Origin: Acidobacteriaceae bacterium
GTDB lineage: Bacteria; Acidobacteriota; Terriglobia; Terriglobales; Acidobacteriaceae
Direction: 5' to 3'
Assembly (NCBI GenBank): GCA_025462805.1
Contig: JAOAPJ010000327.1
Location: 1 to 11,247 of the forward strand
Length of the DNA stretch: 11,247 bases
Position 1 is the first letter of the stretch, and every line of letters begins with the position of its first letter. Made by a program: the position numbers and the translations under genes. The notes below the pieces were generated by a model. That model was given only the letters and a program-made list of their open reading frames with translations, had not been told where the DNA came from and ran no database searches. Below, one piece after another: positions 5,797-11,247 of the stretch.

Positions 5797-8090
5797 GAAG
5801 GCAGCTCCAGCGTGCTCGGCGTGCCGGCGGCCTGCGCGGCTTCAATCGCCGCGCTGTCGGCAAAGGGCAGCTCGATGATAAAGCGCGCCCCAACAGGCCT
5901 GTTGTTCTCGACCCGGATCGTGCCATGGTGTTCCTGCACGATTTTCGAAGCGATGGCCAGGCCGAGTCCGGTGCCCCGCTGCTTGGTTGAGAAGTAGGGC
6001 AGGAAGAGTCGTTCACGCATATCGCTCGTGACGCCGGGCCCGGTGTCCGCCACGATGATCTCCGCCATTGTGCGGCTGGCATTCTCACCCGTGCTGAGCG
6101 TGAGCTGGCGGTGGAGCGTGCCCTGCATCGCCTCCGCTGCATTGTCGATCAGGTTGGCGATGGCACGGCGCAGCCCCTCTTTGTCCGCCATTACCAGCGG
6201 CAGGTCCACGGTAAAGTGCCGCTCCACACGTATATCCTCCATGCGGCCGGCAAAGATCATCAGTGCGGCATCGGCGACCGAATTCGAGTCGACCGGCCGC
6301 GGCGACGAGACGGGGAACTGTGCCAGCGCGCCGAACTGATCCACCAGCGTGCGCACTGTTTCAACGGAGCTCAGGATGATGTCGGAACAGTGGCGAATCA
6401 CCCCGGGAGACTCTGGCGTGGGCCGCTCGGTGTGGCGGCGGATGCGCTCCGCGCAGAGTGAGATCGGCGTGAGCGGATTCTTGATCTCGTGCGCGACCCG
6501 CTGCGCTACCTCCTTCCAGGCCGCCTGGCGCTGCGCGCGCAGCACCTCCGTCATGTCTTCCAGCACCAGGATGTAGCCGCGTTCCTGTTGCGGTTGGTCG
6601 AGCACGGCGAGTGTGACAGAGAGGCGCCGCGACCCGCTCGAGCGCGCGAAGTCAATCTCCGAGCCGGCAATGCGCATGCGCTGGCTGCGCCGCAGCAACC
6701 GGCGCACTTCTTCGCTGATCGCTGGTGGGAACGCCACGTCGAGGGGCAGATCGGCGAGTGCCCGCTCCACGTTCGGCGCATTCGTGTGCAGGTCCAGCAA
6801 CTCGAGCATCGCCCGATTGGAGAGCAGGACACACAGCTGCCCGTCCAGCGTGGCCACGCCGCTGGGGATGGTATCGAGAATCAGCTCCAACTCACGCCGG
6901 CGCTCGGCCAGCGTGCGGTTGACTTCCGAGAGCTGCGATGAAGAGGTCTCCGCCAAGGCGCGGCTCTGCTCCAGGTCCGACGCCATCGCGTTGAACGAGT
7001 GGATGACCTCGCCCAACTCCTCCGTCGCCCCCAGTGTGACGCGATGACTGTAGCGGCCGGCGCTGATCTGCTCCATGGCGTCGGCCAGCGTCTCCGCCGG
7101 CCGCGTCACCTGCTTGGCCAGGTAGAGGGCCAGCCAACTGCTGGCGAATAGGGTGAGGATGGTCAGCAGCAGCATGAGCAGAAAGTAGGTGCCGCGCACA
7201 CGATTCCTGCCGCGGAAGAGCTCCCAGTAGCTCTCCGCCCCGGAGCGGATGGTAGCCACCGTGCGGGAAAGGCCGGCAGGCAAGGGGAGAGCCACTACTA
7301 CCAGGTTGGAGGACGGAGTTGCAGAGGTCCCCAGCACGTAGTCCGCTCCGCCCATGCTGAGGATCGGCTGATCGGTGCGGCGCGCTGCGGTCAGCACTAG
7401 AGCGGGCAAAGGCTGATCGCTGGCCGGCTGGCTTGCGTACGCCTCGTCCATCCAGGGGCGGATCTCCGGGTGGGCCGCAGCCCCTCCATGCGGGACTGCG
7501 TACTGCACTACGGCCTCATCATCGCGGTAGATAATCACGAAGCCGCCAGAGAGAGTGATGCGGTGACTGCGCACCACGCCCAACGCGGAGAGGATGTCCT
7601 TCTGTTCCAGGCTGCGCTCGAGGGTCGTCGAACTGGCGATCGACTCCGCCTCGGAACGGGCGTTCTGCGTGGCGTACTGGGATAGCTCGAGCGCGATGCG
7701 CGTCGAGTCTTCACGCAATTGCGCTACCGGCTGTGAGAACCAGCGATCGATGGAGCGGTTCATCAGCAGATAGCTGAAGAGAAACATAAAGAGCGTGGGG
7801 GCGAAGCTGAGGATGAGGGCGCCGGAGAGTAGACGTGTGCGGATGCGGGAGCCAAGCAGACGGTTCCGCCCGTCGGCATACATCTTCAGCACATTGCGGC
7901 AGAGCAGCACCAGTAGGACCAGCAGCAGCACAAAGACCAGCATGGACAGCGCGGTGAAGAGAAAGATCCCATTGCTGTCGTGCGGGTCGAGGAAGTGCAG
8001 ATTGAAGGCGTTCAGCGCCAGCAGGAGGATGGCGACGACGCCGAGGCAGCCGGCGAGCAGGACGACCGTCATGCGGCGGCTGCGAGACAC
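5793..8090 (-). CDS. NtrY-like membrane sensor histidine kinase
   Basis: A 765-residue inner-membrane sensor kinase for the downstream regulator. Numbered from the GTG at 8090, transmembrane segments lie at about 8-29, 42-64, 86-110 and 301-323. Between the last two is a periplasmic sensor region of about 190 residues. A HAMP domain (about 324-376), a PAS domain (about 400-515) and the catalytic core follow. The H-box RVAHEIKNPLTPI has His534, the N-box is ANLIDNAAEAM (Asn650), G1 is DTGPGV (682-687), the F-box is PYFSTK (698-703) and G2 is GTGLGL (706-711). The H-box and membrane layout match NtrY. The open frame continues to 8294, but those 68 residues are Arg/Pro-rich, run through the promoter and overlap the divergent gene. 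GTG at 8090 has a strong ribosome binding site. ATG at 8072 is a weaker alternative. The stimulus is unknown. Confidence 0.92.
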   Translation of the reverse strand: MSRSRRMTVVLLAGCLGVVAILLLALNAFNLHFLDPHDSNGIFLFTALSMLVFVLLLVLLVLLCRNVLKMYADGRNRLLGSRIRTRLLSGALILSFAPTLFMFLFSYLLMNRSIDRWFSQPVAQLREDSTRIALELSQYATQNARSEAESIASSTTLERSLEQKDILSALGVVRSHRITLSGGFVIIYRDDEAVVQYAVPHGGAAAHPEIRPWMDEAYASQPASDQPLPALVLTAARRTDQPILSMGGADYVLGTSATPSSNLVVVALPLPAGLSRTVATIRSGAESYWELFRGRNRVRGTYFLLMLLLTILTLFASSWLALYLAKQVTRPAETLADAMEQISAGRYSHRVTLGATEELGEVIHSFNAMASDLEQSRALAETSSSQLSEVNRTLAERRRELELILDTIPSGVATLDGQLCVLLSNRAMLELLDLHTNAPNVERALADLPLDVAFPPAISEEVRRLLRRSQRMRIAGSEIDFARSSGSRRLSVTLAVLDQPQQERGYILVLEDMTEVLRAQRQAAWKEVAQRVAHEIKNPLTPISLCAERIRRHTERPTPESPGVIRHCSDIILSSVETVRTLVDQFGALAQFPVSSPRPVDSNSVADAALMIFAGRMEDIRVERHFTVDLPLVMADKEGLRRAIANLIDNAAEAMQGTLHRQLTLSTGENASRTMAEIIVADTGPGVTSDMRERLFLPYFSTKQRGTGLGLAIASKIVQEHHGTIRVENNRPVGARFIIELPFADSAAIEAAQAAGTPSTLELPS

Positions 8091-8094
8091 AGCG

Positions 8095-8106
8095 CTCCTC
8101 ACCTCC
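8095..8106 (-). promoter_or_regulatory. Ribosome binding site deciding the kinase start
   Basis: On the minus strand this reads GGAGGTGAGGAG, two tandem Shine-Dalgarno-like cores. They lie 10 and 4 nt before the GTG at 8090. It supports that start over the longest possible frame and over the ATG at 8072, which has none. Confidence 0.75.
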
Positions 8107-8136
8107 AGGTGGACAGGGTTGTCGGCGAACCTTGTG

Positions 8137-8166
8137 ATTATAGGCGGCCTCGCCGCTGAGGGGCAG
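8137..8166 (-). promoter_or_regulatory. Probable housekeeping-sigma promoter of the kinase/regulator operon
   Basis: Minus strand: a perfect TATAAT occupies 8137-8142. An 18-nt spacer separates it from a weak -35 candidate CTGCCC (8161-8166), which matches TTGACA at three positions. Transcription would begin near 8130, leaving a leader of about 40 nt before the GTG at 8090. The spacer contains a small palindrome, GCGGC-CTC-GCCGC (8144-8156). The -10 is convincing, the -35 is not. Confidence 0.55.
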
Positions 8167-8172
8167 GTGAAA

Positions 8173-8214
8173 GCCAGATCCGCCCGGAGCCGCACCTTTC
8201 TCCGGAAATCTGGC
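8173..8214. repeat. Two-part inverted repeat in the divergent control region
   Basis: GCCAGAT (8173-8179) pairs with ATCTGGC (8208-8214), and CCGGAG (8184-8189) pairs with CTCCGG (8200-8205). The central loop is 10 nt and the arms are separated by 4 and 2 nt. It lies 6 nt upstream of the kinase operon's putative -35 and 71 nt before the lipoprotein start. It could be an operator for one or both divergent genes, or a hairpin in the lipoprotein mRNA leader. No clear housekeeping promoter for the lipoprotein was seen between here and 8272. Confidence 0.6.
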
Positions 8215-8285
8215 CCCCCGGTGTGGCATGCTAAGGGGCAACGATGCCGGCGACAGCGATCTGCTGATCTACGGAGAGGACGCTT

Positions 8286-9023
8286 ATGATCCACACCAGG
8301 CTGACGAACCTCATTCTCCCCTTCTCACTGGCAGGCCTTCTCCTGGTTGCCGGTTGCAATAAGAACCAGCAGCCGCAGCAAAATGCGGAGCAGCCTGCTG
8401 CATCCAGCCAGCCGCCGGCCGGTCAGGCCACCCCGAGCACAGCGCCGGGCGCCCCGCCCGCGGGCAGCTCCATGGCTTCGCAGCCAGCACCTGCTGCACC
8501 GCCAGAGCCGGTCACCTACACCATCCCGGCAGGCACCCGGGTCACGGTGCGGCTGGCCCAGAGCGTCAGCTCGCAGACTGCGCACGCAGGCGATACGGTG
8601 GAGGCGACGGTTACGTCACCGATCGTCGTGAAGGGAAAGACGGTGGTGCCCGACGGCTCCCCCGCGACCGTTGAGGTGACCGATGCAAATTCACGGGGCA
8701 AGTTCAAGGGCGCGGCCGTACTCGGACTCAGACTGACCAGCTTGCGTGTGAATGGTCAGCGCGTGCAGGTTGACTCAAGCGCCTGGACGCGTACCATCTC
8801 GGGCAAAGGCAAGCGTTCCGCCGGGTTCATCGGCGGCGGCGCTGGCGCAGGAGCATTGATCGGTGGTCTCGCTGGCGGCGGCAAGGGCGCTCTCATCGGC
8901 GCGCTGGCTGGCGGAGGCGCGGGCACTGCAGCAGGCGCCTACACCGGAAACAAGCAGATCGTCGTCGGCGCAGAGACGCCGGTCACCTTCGCGCTGCGCA
9001 ACAGTGTCACCGTCGGTCGCTAA
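8286..9023 (+). CDS. Lipoprotein with beta-rich domain and C-terminal glycine zipper
   Basis: A 245-residue probable lipoprotein of unknown function. The signal peptide ends in a textbook lipobox LVAGC (Cys24). Residues 25-75 are a Gln/Pro/Ala/Ser-rich flexible linker. Residues 76-170 look beta-rich: YTIPAGTRVTVRL, AGDTVEATVTSPI, a VPDGSPATVEV strand and ALRLTSLRVNGQ-like strands. Residues 179-220 are a glycine zipper of repeated GGxxG/AxxxG steps (FIGGGAGAGALIGG and following), of the kind found in SlyB-like and other 2TM glycine-zipper envelope proteins. The last 25 residues return to a beta-like strand. ATG at 8286 follows GGAGAGGA with 5-nt spacing, so the start is secure. It is transcribed divergently from the kinase operon and could be its target, though that is only positional inference. 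A location in the cell envelope, anchored by the lipid, is likely. Confidence 0.85.
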   Translation: MIHTRLTNLILPFSLAGLLLVAGCNKNQQPQQNAEQPAASSQPPAGQATPSTAPGAPPAGSSMASQPAPAAPPEPVTYTIPAGTRVTVRLAQSVSSQTAHAGDTVEATVTSPIVVKGKTVVPDGSPATVEVTDANSRGKFKGAAVLGLRLTSLRVNGQRVQVDSSAWTRTISGKGKRSAGFIGGGAGAGALIGGLAGGGKGALIGALAGGGAGTAAGAYTGNKQIVVGAETPVTFALRNSVTVGR

Positions 9024-9038
9024 GCAAACGACGTATCA

Positions 9039-9074
9039 GCAGGAGGGGCGTGGCAATGGCCACGCCCTTCCTGC
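9039..9074. terminator. Convergent hairpin between the lipoprotein gene and ald
   Basis: Arms 9039-9054 and 9059-9074 form a 16-bp stem with a single G-U pair and a 4-nt loop (AATG). It lies 15 nt after the lipoprotein stop and 17 nt beyond the end of convergent ald. Neither side has a T run, so it may rely on stem strength or act mainly as an mRNA 3' stabiliser in both directions. Confidence 0.6.
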
Positions 9075-9091
9075 CGATGAGTTGTATCCTT

Positions 9092-10207
9092 CTACGCCAG
9101 CACATCCTGAATCGGGCGGTACTGCTTGCCCTGCGATTGCGCGACTGGCTGGCAGGTCAGCGTGCCCGCATAGGTATTCACGCCCTCCGCGATGCCTGGA
9201 TCGGAGAGAATCGCCTGCTTCGCTCCCATGCGCGCAATCTTCATCACATAGGGGAAGGTCGCGTTGGTCAGGGCCAGCGTGGAGGTGTTCGGCACCGCTG
9301 CGGGCATATTGGTGACGCAGTAGTGCACCACGCCGTCCACTACGTACGACGGATTGCTGTGCGTCGTCGGCTTGGCCGTTTCGATGCAGCCGCCTTGATC
9401 GATAGCGACGTCCACGATCACGGCGCCCTTCTTCATCTTTGACACCATCGCGGCGGTCACGATCTTCGGCGCGGCAGCACCCGGGATCAGCACGCCGCCG
9501 ATCACCAGGTCCGCTTCGCGGGTCGTATGGGAGACGTTGTAGGAGTTCGACGCCAGCGTAAAGACGCGCCCGTTGAAGATGTCGTCAAGCTCACGCAACC
9601 GGTTCAGGTTCAGATCGATCAGCGTGACCTTCGCTCCCATGCCCAGTGCGATCTTCGCCGCATTGGTGCCCACGATGCCGCCGCCGATAATGCAGACGTT
9701 GGCCGGCGTCACGCCCGGCACGCCGCCCAGCAGGACGCCCCGGCCGCCCTTGTCTTTCTCCAGGTAGTTCGCGCCCACCTGCACGGACATGCGGCCGGCC
9801 ACTTCGGACATCGGTGTCAGCAACGGCAGCGTGTTGTTGCGGTCGCGAATCGTCTCATACGCGATTCCCGTCACTTTCTTCTCGAGAAGCTGATCGGTAA
9901 GCTGCGGCAGCGGTGCCAGGTGCAGATAGGTGAACAGCGTGAGGCCCGGGCGGAAGAAGCCGTACTCCTTCTCGACCGGCTCCTTCACCTTGACCACCAT
10001 GTCGGCATTTCCCCAGACATTGTGGGCAGACCCAACGATCTCGGCTCCGGCGGCCTGGTAGTCGTCGTCGAGAAAGGCGGAGAGCTCGCCTGCGTGTGTC
10101 TCGACCAGGACTTTGTGGCCGGCCTCAGTCAACTCGCGCACCCCGGCCGGCGTAATGCCAACGCGGGTCTCGTGGTCTTTGATTTCCTTCGGTACTCCGA
10201 TGATCAT
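9092..10207 (-). CDS. ald: Alanine dehydrogenase
   Basis: Alanine dehydrogenase catalyses reversible NAD-dependent deamination of L-alanine to pyruvate and ammonia in the cytoplasm. The 371-residue length is normal for the family. The catalytic and substrate residues known from Mycobacterium tuberculosis Ald occur at the same positions: Arg15, Lys75 (in VVKVKEP), His96 (in YLHLAP) and Asp270 (in DVAIDQGG). The Rossmann loop [12 protein letters not shown] is at 173-184, and Asp198 at the end of the next strand fits NAD preference. The N terminus [20 protein letters not shown] is typical. ATG at 10207 follows AAGGAG with 5-nt spacing. It lies downstream of an aldehyde dehydrogenase gene on the same strand, probably co-transcribed across a 67-nt gap. 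Transhydrogenase alpha and saccharopine-type relatives are unlikely given the length and the intact active site. Confidence 0.97.
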   Translation of the reverse strand: MIIGVPKEIKDHETRVGITPAGVRELTEAGHKVLVETHAGELSAFLDDDYQAAGAEIVGSAHNVWGNADMVVKVKEPVEKEYGFFRPGLTLFTYLHLAPLPQLTDQLLEKKVTGIAYETIRDRNNTLPLLTPMSEVAGRMSVQVGANYLEKDKGGRGVLLGGVPGVTPANVCIIGGGIVGTNAAKIALGMGAKVTLIDLNLNRLRELDDIFNGRVFTLASNSYNVSHTTREADLVIGGVLIPGAAAPKIVTAAMVSKMKKGAVIVDVAIDQGGCIETAKPTTHSNPSYVVDGVVHYCVTNMPAAVPNTSTLALTNATFPYVMKIARMGAKQAILSDPGIAEGVNTYAGTLTCQPVAQSQGKQYRPIQDVLA

Positions 10208-10221
10208 GCCTTCTCCTTGAG

Positions 10222-10263
10222 ATCCTGGGTGCAGACATCCTGGGTGCGATCCACGCCTGGGCG
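10222..10263. repeat. Short direct repeats in the ald leader
   Basis: ATCCTGGGTGC occurs twice, at 10222-10232 and 10237-10247 (period 15). A degenerate third copy of its core, CCTGGGCG, is at 10256-10263. On the transcribed minus strand the unit reads GCACCCAGGAT. The repeats end 14 nt upstream of the ald start. They could bind a regulator or an RNA-level factor, or be a simple tandem duplication. Confidence 0.5.
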
Positions 10264-10274
10264 ATCACCCGCGA

Positions 10275-11247
10275 TTATTCCGCGTTGTCGATCTGCGCGC
10301 GCTGCAGCTTGTCCGAGTAGTCGATGTACACCGACTTCCACGTCGTGTAGAAATCCAGCGCGCCAGTGCCGCCTTCCCGATGGCCGTTGCCTGTCTGCTT
10401 CACGCCGCCGAACGGCAGGTGCACCTCCGCACCGATGGTGGGGGCGTTCACATAGGTGATTCCCGCTTCCAGGTCGCGGATCGCGCGGAAGGCCTTGTTC
10501 ACATCGCGCGAGTAGAGTGCGGTCGAGAGGCCGTATTCAATGCCGTTCGCGATGTTGATCGCGTCCTCAATCCCGTCGCACTCGATGATGCTCAGCACCG
10601 GACCAAAGACCTCTTCCTGCGCGATGCGCATCTTCGGCTTCACCTTGCCAAAGACGGTGGGCGCGAAGAAATGTCCCTTGCCGTGGGCGCCCGCGCTCAG
10701 TGTTGAGCCGCCCTGCAGCAGCGCAGCGCCTTCCTCCTGCGCCACCTTCGCGTAGCGAGTGGAGGTATCAATCTGCTGCTGGTTGATCTGCGGGCCCATC
10801 TCCATGCCGTCTTCCAGACCATTGCCGACGCGTAGTGCCTTCGCCCGGGCGACGATGCGCTCGGTGAACTCGCCGGCCACGTGCTTGTCCACGATCACGC
10901 GGCTGGTGGCCGTACAACGCTGCCCGCTGGTGCCGAAGGCGCCCCACACCGCGCCATCAATCGCCAGGTCGAGATTCGCATCCTCCAGCACGATCATCGC
11001 GTTCTTGCCGCCCATCTCGAGCGAGCACGGTTTGAACCGTGCCGCGGCTGCCTGGCCGACGATGCGGCCCACCTCGCTTGAACCGGTGAAGGAGATCGCG
11101 CGCACCTTCGGATGCTCCACCAGCGGGGCACCCGCCTCCGGGCCGAACCCTGTGACGATGTTCACCACCCCATCCGGCAGGCCAGCCTCCATCAGCATCT
11201 CGACCAGATGAAAGGTTGAAAGCGGCGTGTCCTCCGCCGGCTTGATC
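10275..11247 (-). CDS. NAD(P)-dependent aldehyde dehydrogenase (partial, N terminus outside window)
   Basis: This ALDH-superfamily enzyme oxidises an aldehyde, probably a semialdehyde, to the acid. The frame stays open to the right edge of the window. It gives 323 C-terminal residues starting [18 protein letters not shown], out of about 480-490 usual; there is no real start at the Met codon at 11198. Counting from that Met, visible motifs are [10 protein letters not shown] (35-44), the general-base Glu61 in SLEMGGKN and the catalytic Cys95 in [12 protein letters not shown]. Further on are [10 protein letters not shown] and the C-terminal [17 protein letters not shown]. That last motif recalls semialdehyde-type enzymes such as alpha-ketoglutaric semialdehyde dehydrogenase (YcbD-like), but the substrate cannot be fixed from sequence. 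ald follows 67 nt downstream on the same strand, suggesting a shared catabolic operon. Confidence 0.93.
   Translation of the reverse strand, partial: IKPAEDTPLSTFHLVEMLMEAGLPDGVVNIVTGFGPEAGAPLVEHPKVRAISFTGSSEVGRIVGQAAAARFKPCSLEMGGKNAMIVLEDANLDLAIDGAVWGAFGTSGQRCTATSRVIVDKHVAGEFTERIVARAKALRVGNGLEDGMEMGPQINQQQIDTSTRYAKVAQEEGAALLQGGSTLSAGAHGKGHFFAPTVFGKVKPKMRIAQEEVFGPVLSIIECDGIEDAINIANGIEYGLSTALYSRDVNKAFRAIRDLEAGITYVNAPTIGAEVHLPFGGVKQTGNGHREGGTGALDFYTTWKSVYIDYSDKLQRAQIDNAE

Noticed and set aside
8144..8156. Palindrome GCGGC-CTC-GCCGC inside the promoter spacer as a regulator operator.
   Set aside because: Five-base arms of G and C occur often by chance in DNA of this composition; mentioned with the promoter only.
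8211..8227. A second GG...GC pair (TGGCCC to GGC) as sigma54 promoter.
   Set aside because: The spacing is 12 nt and the -12 element is poor.
8224..8239. Sigma54-like promoter TGGCATG-N4-GGGGC upstream of the lipoprotein gene.
   Set aside because: The GG to GC spacing is 11 nt instead of the strict 10, and the -12 element lacks TTGC. The neighbouring regulator also lacks GAFTGA.
9527..10459. 310-codon plus-strand frame opposite ald and the ALDH gene end.
   Set aside because: It lies antisense to ald, whose catalytic residues are all in place. The composition is Arg/His-rich, typical of shadow frames in GC-rich DNA.
1..11247. Search by eye for CRISPR arrays, IS ends, attachment sites, tRNA or rRNA genes and riboswitches.
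   Set aside because: No regularly spaced repeats, transposase motifs, conserved RNA blocks or tRNA-like folds were seen; gaps between genes are all under 200 nt.

Overview
The window is GC-rich, gene-dense chromosomal DNA with no sign of mobile elements, phage genes, tRNAs, rRNAs or CRISPR arrays. From recalled protein styles (a PhoH starting LEITPNIEPLFGTRDENL, an enlarged Era, a Gln/Pro/Ala-rich glycine-zipper lipoprotein, a NtrY/NtrX-like pair) I infer an acidobacterium of the Acidobacteriaceae/Terriglobia type. This taxonomic call is inference, not a search result.

Region 1 (about 1-4063, + strand) is a conserved RNA/ribosome-maturation block: phoH (ybeZ-like), ybeY, a CBS/CorC membrane protein (ybeX-like) and era. 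ybeY and corC overlap by ATGA. era has a GTG start behind a good ribosome binding site. A 16-bp hairpin separates phoH from ybeY. PhoH-YbeY-CorC neighbourhoods are widespread, and YbeY and Era both act in 16S rRNA and 30S maturation, so the grouping makes functional sense.

Region 2 (4086-8090, - strand) is a two-component operon. Read in transcription order it holds a NtrY-like membrane histidine kinase, a NtrX/NtrC-type response regulator (GTGA overlap with the kinase gene) and, 7 nt further on, a small exported Cys-containing protein. The regulator keeps a complete receiver, Walker A/B motifs, arginine fingers and Fis-type HTH. The sigma54-contacting GAFTGA loop, however, reads SAVPGG, so it is probably not a classical sigma54 activator. 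The era and region 2 transcripts converge on a hairpin at 4047-4082.

Region 3 (8091-9074) has a divergent control region between the kinase and a + strand lipoprotein with a C-terminal glycine zipper. It holds a perfect TATAAT -10 box for the kinase operon and a two-part inverted repeat (8173-8214). A second convergent hairpin (9039-9074) ends the lipoprotein gene.

Region 4 (9092-11247, - strand) holds an aldehyde dehydrogenase, cut off at its N terminus by the window edge, followed by alanine dehydrogenase (ald). The 67-nt gap between them carries short direct repeats. The pair suggests an amino-acid or amine catabolic unit in which a semialdehyde is oxidised and alanine is recycled to pyruvate.

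No stretch longer than 300 bases lacks a gene. The most interesting points are the missing GAFTGA loop, the small exported protein in the kinase/regulator operon, and the dyad in the divergent control region. I do not see a wholly new multi-gene system.
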